Shown in pieces: positions 1-7,177 of a stretch of DNA of 22,718 nucleotides. Numbering within the stretch: position 1 is the stretch's first letter; each line of letters begins with the position of its first letter. Below the pieces are notes generated by a model. The model searched no databases. It saw only the letters and a program-made list of their open reading frames with translations, and had not been told where the DNA came from. The DNA is from an uncultured Corynebacterium sp. (GTDB lineage: Bacteria > Actinomycetota > Actinomycetes > Mycobacteriales > Mycobacteriaceae), in the NCBI GenBank assembly GCA_946222625.1, contig CAMILJ010000014.1, positions 1 to 22,718 on the forward strand. The letters are read 5' to 3'. Both the position numbers and the translations under genes were made by a program.

Positions 1-624
1 GCCACCAAGGACGTGCTCAACGTAGTCTTCGTTGAGAACTACAACGTCTCCCCCGCCGAGCACATCATCCCGGCCGCTGACGTCTCCGAGCAGATTTCCG
101 TCGCCGGCAAGGAAGCTTCCGGTACCTCCAACATGAAATTCATGATGAACGGTGCCCTGACCTTGGGCACCATGGACGGCGCCAACGTGGAGATCGTCGA
201 GGCAGTGGGCGAAGAAAACGCCTACATCTTCGGTGCCCGCAACGAGGAGATCCCGCAGCTACGCGCCGAGTACAACCCGGGTGAGCTCTACAACACGGTC
301 CCGGGCTTGGCACGCGTCCTCGATGCCTTCACCGATGGCACGCTGGGCGCTGAAAATGCGGGCATGTTTGGAGATCTTCGCTCCTCGTTGCTCGATGGAT
401 TTGGCGAGCACGCCCAGGACACCTACTACGTTCTTGGGGACTTTGCCGACTACCGCGAGACCCGCGACCGCATGGCAGCCGACTATGACGCTGATGAGCT
501 GGCATGGGCCAAGAAGGCATGGCTCAATATCTGCTACTCCGGGCGCTTCTCCTCCGACCGCACAATCGCCGACTACGCCAATGAAGTGTGGAAGCTGGCC
601 CCGACTCCCATCTCCAACGTCTAG
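1..624 (+). CDS. glgP: Glycogen/maltodextrin phosphorylase, C-terminal part
   Basis: Only the last ~207 codons are present; the gene begins before the window and reads in frame from base 1. Glycogen phosphorylase releases glucose-1-phosphate from alpha-1,4-glucan ends in the cytoplasm, using pyridoxal phosphate as cofactor. The family signature EASGTSNMKFMMNG, containing the PLP-binding lysine, lies at about 112-153, followed by GTMDGANVEI, also highly conserved. The reading frame closes with TAG at 622-624 and is followed at once by a strong inverted repeat. The glgX debranching gene elsewhere in this window belongs to the same degradation pathway. Corynebacteria often carry two phosphorylase paralogues, so glgP versus malP-like naming cannot be settled from this fragment. 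Confidence 0.93.
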   Translation, partial: ATKDVLNVVFVENYNVSPAEHIIPAADVSEQISVAGKEASGTSNMKFMMNGALTLGTMDGANVEIVEAVGEENAYIFGARNEEIPQLRAEYNPGELYNTVPGLARVLDAFTDGTLGAENAGMFGDLRSSLLDGFGEHAQDTYYVLGDFADYRETRDRMAADYDADELAWAKKAWLNICYSGRFSSDRTIADYANEVWKLAPTPISNV

Positions 625-630
625 GTAGAC

Positions 631-664
631 GGGGTTAATAGGCGCGCTAGTGCCTATTAACCCC
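631..664 (+). terminator. Perfect 13-bp inverted repeat after glgP
   Basis: GGGGTTAATAGGC (631-643) is perfectly complementary to GCCTATTAACCCC (652-664) around an 8-base loop, starting 7 bases after the glgP stop codon. There is no following T-tract in either direction, so it is a T-less terminator or mRNA 3'-end stabiliser rather than a textbook intrinsic terminator. Confidence 0.6.
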
Positions 665-676
665 CTAGATGGGTAG

Positions 677-698
677 TCCTTCAAGACTCCTTCAAGAC
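677..698. repeat. Perfect 11-bp tandem duplication
   Basis: The 11-mer TCCTTCAAGAC occurs twice back to back (677-687 and 688-698) in the spacer between the two terminator-like structures that separate glgP and pyk. It is probably a small slippage or duplication event; no function is evident. Confidence 0.8.
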
Positions 699-765
699 AA
701 AACGCCGCCCCACTCAATTACCCCCTTCCGCCCTTGCGGGGAAGGAGGTCGAGTGAGGAGGCGTT
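699..765 (-). terminator. Terminator for pyk
   Basis: On the minus strand, 19 bases past the pyk stop, there is a long branched hairpin. The outer arms 751-765 and 701-715 pair over about 13 of 15 positions. An inner stem pairs GGAAGG (740-745) with CCTTCC (724-729). The 3' arm runs into TTTT (complement of 699-702), as expected for an intrinsic terminator reading leftward. Together with the glgP hairpin it insulates two convergent genes. Confidence 0.6.
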
Positions 766-784
766 GCCTTACTGCGCGAGAGTC

Positions 785-2209
785 CTACTTATCGCGCAGC
801 GTCTGACCCAGCTCGTGGACCTGAATCATGTTGGTGTTACCAGAGATTCCAGGAGGTGTGCCGGCGATGACGACGATCATGTCGCCTTCCTTGTACTTCT
901 CCATTCCCAACAGCGCCTCATCGATCGTTTCCATCATGTTGTCGGTGGACTCCACCGATTCACTCAGGAAGGTCTCGGCGCCCCAGGTCAAGGCCAGCTG
1001 CGAGCGCACAGCCGGGTGCGGGGTAAAGGCAAGCAGCGGCAGCGGCGAGTGCAAACGAGCCACGCGCTTTGCGGTATCACCGGAGGTGGTGAACGCTACG
1101 ATTGCCTTCGCGTTAAGGCGCTCAGCGATATCGCGTGCGGAGTAGGACACGACGCCGCGCTTGGTGCGCGGAACGTGCGTCAGCGGAGGAACGCGGCCAC
1201 CCTGCTCGGCATTCGCGACGATCTTGGACATTGTGCGCACGACATTCTGCGGGTCGATGCCCACGGACGTCTCGCCGGAGAGCATGACTGCATCGGCGCC
1301 GTCGAGCACCGCGTTGGCAACGTCGGACGCCTCCGCGCGGGTCGGCCGCAGATTGGAAATCATGGAATCGAGCATCTGCGTTGCCACGATCACCGGCTTG
1401 GCGTTTTCACGCGCAATCTGGATAGCGCGCTTCTGGAACAGCGGAACCTGCTCCAGCGGCACCTCGACGCCGAGGTCACCGCGGGCAATCATGATGGCAT
1501 CGAATGCCAGCACGATGGACTCGAGGGCATCGACAGCCTCCGGCTTCTCCAGCTTGGCGATGACCGGAACGCGGCGGCCTTCCTCATCCATAATCTGGTG
1601 GACCTTGTCCACGTCAGCCGGGGAACGCACGAAAGACAGAGCAATCAGGTCCACGCCAAGATTCAATGCAAAGCGGAGATCTGCGATGTCCTTTTCCGAC
1701 AGTGCCGGGACGGAAATGTCCATGCCCGGCAGGGACACGCCCTTGTTGTTCGAGACCGGTCCGCCTTCGGTGACCTCACAGACAACGTCGTTGCCGTCTA
1801 CTTCCTTGCACACAACGGCGACCTTGCCATCGTCGATAAGCAGGCGGTCACCCGGCTTCGCGTCCTTCGCCAGGTTCTTGTACGTGGTGGACACGCGGTC
1901 GTGCGTGCCTTCCACGTCCTCAACAGTGATGCGGACGATCTCGCCGTCCTTCCACATCTCTTCACCGTTGATGAAGCGACCCAGACGGATCTTCGGACCC
2001 TGCAAGTCCGCCAACACGCCGACGGCGTGGCCGGTCTCATCGGTGGCCTCGCGGACCCAGCGGTAGTTCGCCTCATGATCCGCGTGCTCGCCGTGAGACA
2101 TGTTCAGACGCGCCACGTCCATGCCCGCTTCAACGAGGCCAAGGATTCCTTCCTTGCTTGCTACCGCGGGACCCAACGTACAAACGATTTTGGTTCTTCT
2201 ATCCAACAT
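785..2209 (-). CDS. pyk: Pyruvate kinase
   Basis: Cytoplasmic glycolytic enzyme converting phosphoenolpyruvate and ADP to pyruvate and ATP. The 474-residue length is normal for a bacterial pyruvate kinase. It opens with RRTKIVCTLGPA, the standard N-terminal strand, and carries ARLNMSHG near residue 33. The catalytic signature IAKLEKPEA holds K219 and E221, followed by MIARGDLGVEV, whose D245 is a metal ligand. The ATG at 2209 is preceded by a modest AAGG 9 bases upstream; no earlier in-frame start fits the family. The gene stands downstream of lgt on the same strand but is separated from it by 301 bp, so it probably has its own promoter. Very high confidence in identity. Confidence 0.98.
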   Translation of the reverse strand: MLDRRTKIVCTLGPAVASKEGILGLVEAGMDVARLNMSHGEHADHEANYRWVREATDETGHAVGVLADLQGPKIRLGRFINGEEMWKDGEIVRITVEDVEGTHDRVSTTYKNLAKDAKPGDRLLIDDGKVAVVCKEVDGNDVVCEVTEGGPVSNNKGVSLPGMDISVPALSEKDIADLRFALNLGVDLIALSFVRSPADVDKVHQIMDEEGRRVPVIAKLEKPEAVDALESIVLAFDAIMIARGDLGVEVPLEQVPLFQKRAIQIARENAKPVIVATQMLDSMISNLRPTRAEASDVANAVLDGADAVMLSGETSVGIDPQNVVRTMSKIVANAEQGGRVPPLTHVPRTKRGVVSYSARDIAERLNAKAIVAFTTSGDTAKRVARLHSPLPLLAFTPHPAVRSQLALTWGAETFLSESVESTDNMMETIDEALLGMEKYKEGDMIVVIAGTPPGISGNTNMIQVHELGQTLRDK

Positions 2210-2510
2210 GAAATGCCTTACTCACATCGGGAGCTTCTAACGGTTCCTAAACTACCCCGGTTTACTGGTCTCGGCCACCACGAACGAAGCTCATACAGCG
2301 TTGTCGCTTCCTGCCCCGAGCGCTCTCCGGAGCTAAGACAAACGCCGCAGATCCGGCAATAAACGGGAATAACCGGGCACATTTGGACATTTCGTACTCA
2401 TCATTCGGAGCTCATGACTTCCAAGTGAGAGCTTAAAAACACCGTGTGTGATCCCGGCTACTTCTTCCCTTTTCAGCGCCTAAAACAGGCAGACGCCACG
2501 AAAGCTGTAC
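2210..2510. other. 301-bp intergenic region between lgt and pyk
   Basis: No credible gene is seen here on either strand; the long open frame crossing part of it on the plus strand is antisense to pyk. The region must hold the pyk promoter (minus strand) and the 3' end of the lgt transcript. A weak GCCT/AGGC hairpin sits at about 2478-2492, but I see no convincing terminator and no -10/-35 pair I would defend. Confidence 0.5.
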
Positions 2511-3416
2511 CTATTTAAAGCCTGCGGAGCCACCATTGGTCTCAGCTTCCGCGGCATGAGCGGGATCCACTTCCTCCGCTGACTCCTGCCCACGTGGCAA
2601 CCGGAAGTACACGATGAGCGCAACAACGAAGCAGACCACCGAAACAATAACGTTGACGCGCAACCCGAAGATGTGCGTGGCTTCATCAGCGCGCATGTTT
2701 TCTACGACGAAACGCCCCGCCGTGTATCCAGCGACGTACAGCGCGAACACACGGCCATGGCCGAGTTTGAATGCCTTGTGCGCCCACAGCAAGAACACAC
2801 ACACCGCCACATTCCACAGCAGTTCATAGAGGAAGGTCGGATGCACCGAGGCCATCACTTCCCCGGTCGAGTGTCCACTGATTGGTGCGTACGCGCCGCT
2901 GTCATTCACTCGGTAGTAGATGTCCAGGGCCCAGGGAACCGTGGTTTCACGGCCGTAGAGCTCCTGATTGAACCAATTGCCCAAGCGCCCGATAGCTTGG
3001 GCCAAGACAAGTCCGGGCGCGACGGCATCCGCAAATGGCCCCAATGGGATGCCTTTAACCTTGAACATGACCCACACCGCTATCGCGCCCAGCGCCACCG
3101 CGCCCCAAATGCCGAGGCCGCCGTTGGTAATCTTCAGCGCATCAACTGGATTGCACGTGGAACAGAAATACTTATCGTTATCAGTAATCACGTGGTAAAG
3201 GCGCCCACCAATAATTCCGGCTGGTATCACCACCAAGGCCGCATCCCACACCACATCCGGGTTTCCGCCGCGGGCGGTATAGCGGCGCAGCGTCATCCAC
3301 ATCGCAACGAGGATGCCGACGATGATGCACATGGCATAAGCACGAATTGGGACCGGACCTAGGTGCCACACGCCTTGCGGCGGGGAGGGAATGTTGGCGA
3401 GAGTATAAATTTGCAC
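2511..3416 (-). CDS. lgt: Prolipoprotein diacylglyceryl transferase
   Basis: Integral membrane enzyme that transfers a diacylglyceryl group from phosphatidylglycerol to the lipobox cysteine of prolipoproteins, the first lipidation step. The 301-residue product has about seven hydrophobic segments. Family motifs are GGRLYHV (residues 70-76), NGGLGIWG (98-105) and the Lgt signature GRLGNWFNQELYG (143-155), including the essential arginine and the N/E pair. The C-terminal ~25 residues are a hydrophilic acidic tail, common in actinobacteria. The start is GTG at 3416, chosen because the preceding-the-first-helix segment MQIYTLANIPSPPQ is characteristic of Lgt. No clear Shine-Dalgarno precedes it. 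It follows the trpC-like gene by 41 bp and is probably cotranscribed with it, a junction kept from the actinobacterial trpCBA-lgt order. Confidence 0.97.
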   Translation of the reverse strand: MQIYTLANIPSPPQGVWHLGPVPIRAYAMCIIVGILVAMWMTLRRYTARGGNPDVVWDAALVVIPAGIIGGRLYHVITDNDKYFCSTCNPVDALKITNGGLGIWGAVALGAIAVWVMFKVKGIPLGPFADAVAPGLVLAQAIGRLGNWFNQELYGRETTVPWALDIYYRVNDSGAYAPISGHSTGEVMASVHPTFLYELLWNVAVCVFLLWAHKAFKLGHGRVFALYVAGYTAGRFVVENMRADEATHIFGLRVNVIVSVVCFVVALIVYFRLPRGQESAEEVDPAHAAEAETNGGSAGFK

Positions 3417-3457
3417 GGGAAACAGTGTGCCTGAAAATGACGTCCGCTACAACGCGA

Positions 3458-4285
3458 CTAGCTCCTGCGCGAAGGGCACGCGGGATGCTGGCCGGTAGCA
3501 ACCAAAGAACGCGCCAAGGCCATGGGGTCTTGGGCAGCCATGATGGACTCACCAACCAAGATGGCATCAGCGCCTTGAGATGCATAGGACAGCACATTCC
3601 GCGGGCTATTGACCCCACCCACCGCGATGCGGGTGATGCTCTCAGGAAGCCCCGGCGAAATAGTAGAAAAGGCCTCCCGATTAATAGCATCGGAGGCCAA
3701 AGACCACGCGTTGATCGCCACGACAGTTCCCCCTGCCTTAATGACGCGATCTACCTCAGCGCACGTACGAACCTCCAGGATGGCGGTCATGCCGAGGGAT
3801 TCCACGCGGTCAAGGAGCGACTCGAGGCGAGCTTGGTCGAGCAGTTCCACCTGCAGCGGAATCGCATCCGCCCCATAGCACCGCGCCTCATGGATCTGAT
3901 AGGGATCCACGATGGTGTCGCGGCACAGCATCGGTATGTCAACGGCGGACCGGGCCGCCCGCATGTCTTCGAGGGAACCGTGGAAGCGGCGACGATCCGT
4001 TTGGCACGCCATCACATGCACACCGGCTTCCTCCAGGCTATGCGCCAGGGCTGCCACGGATTGCGGGCTCTCCAAGTGCGCAATTTCACCGCCATAAGGT
4101 ACGGCGCGCTTGATTTCGGTAATGATAGAGCATCCCGGACGCAGCAAGGCCTGTGCAGCATCGCGCGGGGCGTCCATGTCTCGGGAACGCGCCTTGACTT
4201 CTTTGAAGGGGACGCGGGCCTCCCGCGCGGCGACATCAGCTAGTACGCCGGCCACGAGGTGATCGACGACGATCGGGGTAGGCAT
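3458..4285 (-). CDS. Indole-3-glycerol-phosphate-synthase-like protein with degenerate active site
   Basis: A 275-residue TIM-barrel protein that aligns by eye along its whole length with actinobacterial TrpC (DIVDPYQIHEAR-like segment, LDRVESLGMTAILEV, SPGLPES, ADAILVGES). The start ATG at 4285 has an excellent AGGGAGGTG site. E57 and K59 (TEIKR), E171 (ILEV) and N192 (INAWSL) are kept. Key IGPS residues are changed: the catalytic lysine of LRKDF becomes Arg (R122, in LCRDT), SPS becomes VPY (62-64), the arginine of NAR becomes W194, and AESG becomes AVGG (V222, G223). It is therefore unlikely to be a normal IGPS, although the frame is intact. As I recall, Corynebacterium keeps a fused trpCF in a separate trp operon. 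Function unknown; regulatory, altered-substrate or vestigial roles are all possible. Probably cotranscribed with lgt. Confidence 0.85.
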   Translation of the reverse strand: MPTPIVVDHLVAGVLADVAAREARVPFKEVKARSRDMDAPRDAAQALLRPGCSIITEIKRAVPYGGEIAHLESPQSVAALAHSLEEAGVHVMACQTDRRRFHGSLEDMRAARSAVDIPMLCRDTIVDPYQIHEARCYGADAIPLQVELLDQARLESLLDRVESLGMTAILEVRTCAEVDRVIKAGGTVVAINAWSLASDAINREAFSTISPGLPESITRIAVGGVNSPRNVLSYASQGADAILVGESIMAAQDPMALARSLVATGQHPACPSRRS

Positions 4286-4394
4286 GGAGCACCTCCCTTC
4301 CCCGAAGGAAACTCAATGAAAGAAACAGGGTGGAGTTCAAGATCACACTTAGGCTAGCGCGCTCTTACCTCCAACCAGAAATCCGGGGTCCCCT

Positions 4395-4400
4395 TCTATA
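4395..4400 (-). promoter_or_regulatory. Possible -10 element for the trpC-like/lgt transcript
   Basis: On the minus strand TATAGA sits about 110 bp upstream of the trpC-like ATG, just past the hairpin that may end the his operon. It fits the corynebacterial TANANT pattern, but no -35 match is visible. Tentative. Confidence 0.3.
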
Positions 4401-4422
4401 AGCGCAACCCCCTGGTGGAGAT

Positions 4423-4453
4423 GAGACGAGCCGGCGGCTCGTGCCGCCGTCTC
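4423..4453 (-). terminator. Bulged hairpin at the end of the his operon
   Basis: GAGAC (4423-4427) pairs with GTCTC (4449-4453) and GGCGGC (4433-4438) with GCCGCC (4443-4448) around a TCGT loop, with a 5-base bulge on one side. It begins 3 bases past the stop codon of the last his-operon gene on the minus strand. No T-tract follows, so its efficiency as a terminator is uncertain. Confidence 0.45.
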
Positions 4454-4456
4454 CCC

Positions 4457-5089
4457 TTAGGTGGTGCGGGGATCTGTGGGGTCGATATCGGCGTCCAAGG
4501 CATCCCACATCACGCGGCCAGAATCCTGAGAGGTTTCAAGGTCTTCCCGCAGGCGCTCCTGCCGTACAGCTGGTGTTTCATATTTGGCGGAGCGGGGCTT
4601 ATCGCCTCCCGGGTTGCTGGCCACCATGACCGCACCAAAAAGCGCGAGCGCAGCGCCGACAATGGCGAGGACAGGGCCGGCGGTCGAGGCATCCGCGGAG
4701 AGCACCGTGGCCCAGTCAGAAATGGTTGTGGACTCCACGGAGGTATCATTCGTGCCTCCCTGCAACAGTTCCTCAGCACGCTCCGCCTCTGGGCCGGCGG
4801 TCAGCAACGCAACAGGGCGCCATCCCGCAGCCGCCGCGGCAAGTGCCGTGAGGCCAGATACGATTCGGCGGCCGGTGCGCCGTAGCGCGAAGGCTGCAAC
4901 ACCGCCAGCGAGGACCACAACGCTCAGCGCGATGAGCTCGAGGGACCACAAGGAACCTGGTAGCTCCGCAAGGCTGGAGCCGGCCTTATCATCCTCGACC
5001 GCTGCCTTTACCCACGTCATGCGGGAGGATAGCCACAATAGGATGGCACCGACAAACATCAACAAGGGCCCTATGCGCTTAGCCATCAT
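4457..5089 (-). CDS. Tryptophan-operon-associated membrane protein (TIGR02234-like)
   Basis: A 210-residue membrane protein of the family found next to trp genes in actinobacteria. Hydrophobic segments lie at about 6-22, 48-70, 77-97 and 136-158, followed by a charged cytoplasmic tail of about 50 residues. The conserved WLSSRMTWV segment occurs right after the first helix, and GWRPVALLTAG in the middle. Two ATGs (5089 and 5086) are possible; AGGAG is 6 bases from the first, which overlaps the end of hisI by 11 bases, so it is translationally coupled and part of the his operon. Its molecular function is unknown. In mycobacteria the homologue sits between trpE and trpC; here trpE, trpB and trpA are missing, so its context looks like a remnant of the tryptophan cluster. 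Confidence 0.85.
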   Translation of the reverse strand: MMAKRIGPLLMFVGAILLWLSSRMTWVKAAVEDDKAGSSLAELPGSLWSLELIALSVVVLAGGVAAFALRRTGRRIVSGLTALAAAAAGWRPVALLTAGPEAERAEELLQGGTNDTSVESTTISDWATVLSADASTAGPVLAIVGAALALFGAVMVASNPGGDKPRSAKYETPAVRQERLREDLETSQDSGRVMWDALDADIDPTDPRTT

Positions 5090-5480
5090 TCTTCTCTCCT
5101 AAGAGATCACGTGCATCGAAACAGGTCCGGTCACCGGTATGGCATGCCCCGCCGCGCTGACGCACGGTGAGCAGGATGGTGTCACCATCGCAATCCAAGC
5201 GCGCACCAAGCACTTCTTGGGTATTGCCGGATGTTAGGCCCTTGATCCAATACTCGCGGCGGGAACGTGAATAGTAGGTGCCGCGGCGCGTCGCCAGCGT
5301 GTAGGCCAAGGCATGGTCATCCATCCACGCCAACATGAGCACCTCACCGCGCTCCGACTGCACGATGGCTGGAACGAGCCCCGCCTCGTTGCGCTTAAGC
5401 TGCTGAGCAATCTCATCACTCAGCTCATAAGCCCCGACAGCCGTTGGGTCGGTGGTGGGGTTGTCGCTGTTCCTTGTCAC
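5079..5480 (-). CDS. hisI: Phosphoribosyl-AMP cyclohydrolase
   Basis: Third step of histidine synthesis: zinc-dependent hydrolysis opening the purine ring of phosphoribosyl-AMP, in the cytoplasm. The 133-residue product is a stand-alone HisI without a fused HisE domain. It shows the AWMDDHALAYTL and YYSRSRREYWIKG core motifs, the metal-binding DCDGD (D96, D98, D100), and cysteines C113 and C120 of the CHTGDRTC segment. The start is GTG at 5480, overlapping the hisF stop as GTGA, with a near-perfect AAGGAGGTG ribosome binding site 6 bases upstream. The N-terminal ~15 residues are a poorly conserved hydrophilic extension. It is followed by the coupled Trp-associated membrane protein gene. Confidence 0.97.
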   Translation of the reverse strand: MTRNSDNPTTDPTAVGAYELSDEIAQQLKRNEAGLVPAIVQSERGEVLMLAWMDDHALAYTLATRRGTYYSRSRREYWIKGLTSGNTQEVLGARLDCDGDTILLTVRQRGGACHTGDRTCFDARDLLGEKNDG

Positions 5481-6241
5481 TGCCGCACCTCCTTGCCTGC
5501 CGCGGCTAGCGCCTGCTTGACCTCAGAGATCTCCACTTCACCGAAGTGGAAGATGCTGGCTGCGAGCACCGCGTCTGCCCCAGCGTCGACAGCCGGTGGG
5601 AAGTGCTCGGCCTTTCCCGCACCGCCGGAGGCGATGATCGGAACGGAAACTTTCTCGCGAACAGCCTCGATCAATTCGATATCGAAGCCTGCCTTGGTTC
5701 CGTCGCCGTCCATGGAGTTCAGCAAAATTTCGCCGACGCCCAATTCCTCACCGCGCTTGGCCCATTCCACGGCATCGAGGCCCGCAGAACGCGTTCCGCC
5801 ATGCGTGGTGACCTCGAATCCGCTGGGGAAATCTGCAGCACGGCGCGCATCCACCGACAACACGATGCACTGCGAACCAAATACATCCGCGAGCTCGCGC
5901 AGTAGCTCCGGGCGCGCGATAGCAGAGGAATTAACGGAGACCTTATCGGCGCCGGCGCGCAGCAGCTCGCGGACGTCTTCGACAGACCGTACGCCGCCGC
6001 CAACGGTCAGCGGGATAAAGACCTGATCGGCGGTGCGGCGTACGACGTCAAGCATGGTACCGCGGCCGTCCTTCGATGCTGACACGTCGAGAAAAGTCAG
6101 CTCATCAGCGCCCACGCGGTCGTAATGGGCGGCCAACTCGACTGGGTCGCCGGCATCACGCAGGTTTTCAAAGTTAATGCCTTTGACCACGCGGCCATTA
6201 TCAACGTCAAGGCACGGGATCACTCGCACGGCAAGCGCCAT
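5477..6241 (-). CDS. hisF: Imidazole glycerol phosphate synthase, cyclase subunit
   Basis: HisF uses ammonia delivered by HisH to convert PRFAR into imidazole glycerol phosphate and AICAR. The 254-residue (beta/alpha)8 barrel shows RVIPCLDVDNGRVVKG at its N-terminus, with catalytic D12, VGGGVRS around residue 80, and the second catalytic aspartate D131 in LSVDARR. The ATG at 6241 is chosen because the frame upstream of it contains its own AGGAGG ribosome binding site, 9 bases before this ATG. The stop overlaps the hisI start by 4 bases. A 128-bp gap separates it from impA, the largest gap inside the his operon, so an internal promoter is possible, although none is clear. Confidence 0.98.
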   Translation of the reverse strand: MALAVRVIPCLDVDNGRVVKGINFENLRDAGDPVELAAHYDRVGADELTFLDVSASKDGRGTMLDVVRRTADQVFIPLTVGGGVRSVEDVRELLRAGADKVSVNSSAIARPELLRELADVFGSQCIVLSVDARRAADFPSGFEVTTHGGTRSAGLDAVEWAKRGEELGVGEILLNSMDGDGTKAGFDIELIEAVREKVSVPIIASGGAGKAEHFPPAVDAGADAVLAASIFHFGEVEISEVKQALAAAGKEVRQ

Positions 6242-6369
6242 GGTGACAATCCTCCTAAAGCTCAAAGCGAAATGAAAGGCAGCTCGAATCGAACTACCAA
6301 CTGATGAAATTCAAGTCCGGCATTCGACGACAGCAACAGCGCTGGCGTCCTAGGCAAGCCAAGCGCGTA

Positions 6370-7173
6370 TCAACGGCTTCCACGGGGGTTTCGGGCGATG
6401 GCATCCAAGATCGTGGCATGCACCTGCGGGGTACCGCCCACGAATCCCTGTGAATGCGCGGTCCACTCGTTGCCCTCTGGATCACTCACCCGGCCACCGG
6501 CGGCCTTGATCATGAGAGCCCCCGCCGCATTATCCCACGGGTGCGGCGAGAAATTCACCGCGCCGTCAAACACGCCTTGAGCCACAAAGGCATTATCCAG
6601 CCCCACCGACCCGGTCATGCGGGGACGCAGCCCGGTCTCGCGGAGATCGTTGAACAGGGCCGTTGGCAGGTGCGAGGAGCAGCCCACGTGGCCGCGAGCC
6701 TCGTCGAATCCTTGAGCTTCTTCGCCACCACCGAAACCAGTGGAGGGGCCGCCGCTCGTGCGCAGCTGCATGCCCTGCGCCGCCACCACGCGGCGGTGTA
6801 GCAGGGGGAAATCCGCTACTGCAACGACCGGCTTTGCTTCGTGGATAAGCGTGACAAGAATGCCGCAGCTTGGATTCCCGGCTGAGTAGTTCGCGGTTCC
6901 ATCCACGGGATCCACAACCCACACCGTTTCTTCAAGGCTGCCGCCTGATTCTTCCCCGAGCACCGGGATACCGGTGAGCTGGTTCAGCGTCAGTCGCAAC
7001 TGCTGTTCAATGACCAAATCCACCTCGGTGGCAAAATCCCCTTCGCCCTTGAAACGCGCGGGTGCTGCACCGAGGCCCCGGCGGAAGAGATCATCAACCT
7101 GGTCCACCGCTGCTTCTGCAAAGGCTACGAGTTCACGCGGATCCGACGCGGAGGTTCCTGACATCGGGGCCAT
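6370..7173 (-). CDS. impA: Inositol-monophosphatase-family phosphatase
   Basis: A 267-residue magnesium-dependent phosphatase of the IMPase superfamily. Metal-binding motifs are complete: GEES at 73-76, DPVDGTANYSAGNP from residue 88, and HPWDNAAGAL with W213-D214, followed by KAAGG. The ATG at 7173 is preferred over 7164 because a GAGAGG site lies 6 bases upstream; an open frame extending further upstream is antisense-like overlap with hisA. The gene starts 4 bases after the hisA stop and sits between hisA and hisF. In corynebacteria the gene at this place is called impA. The true histidinol-phosphate phosphatase (HisN) of C. glutamicum is, as I recall, a separate IMPase-like gene elsewhere. 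Substrate here is uncertain: inositol phosphate, histidinol phosphate or another sugar phosphate. Confidence 0.92.
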   Translation of the reverse strand: MAPMSGTSASDPRELVAFAEAAVDQVDDLFRRGLGAAPARFKGEGDFATEVDLVIEQQLRLTLNQLTGIPVLGEESGGSLEETVWVVDPVDGTANYSAGNPSCGILVTLIHEAKPVVAVADFPLLHRRVVAAQGMQLRTSGGPSTGFGGGEEAQGFDEARGHVGCSSHLPTALFNDLRETGLRPRMTGSVGLDNAFVAQGVFDGAVNFSPHPWDNAAGALMIKAAGGRVSDPEGNEWTAHSQGFVGGTPQVHATILDAIARNPRGSR

Positions 7174-7177
7174 TGGC

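Noticed and set aside
734..2362. A 542-codon open frame on the plus strand
   Set aside because: It is antisense to pyk, which has complete pyruvate kinase motifs. The translation is His/Arg/Gly-rich with no family resemblance, typical of a high-GC shadow frame.
3347..4243. Long plus-strand frame opposite the trpC-like gene
   Set aside because: No recognisable domain, and no start signal; the minus-strand protein matches TrpC along its whole length with an excellent ribosome binding site.
3458..4285. Calling this gene a functional trpC
   Set aside because: Several residues needed for indole-glycerol-phosphate synthase are replaced, and trpB, trpA and trpE are absent next to it, so only a family-level name is justified.
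5079..5480. HisI-HisE fusion
   Set aside because: The product ends 13 residues after the last zinc-ligand cysteine; there is no room for a HisE domain, which must be encoded elsewhere.
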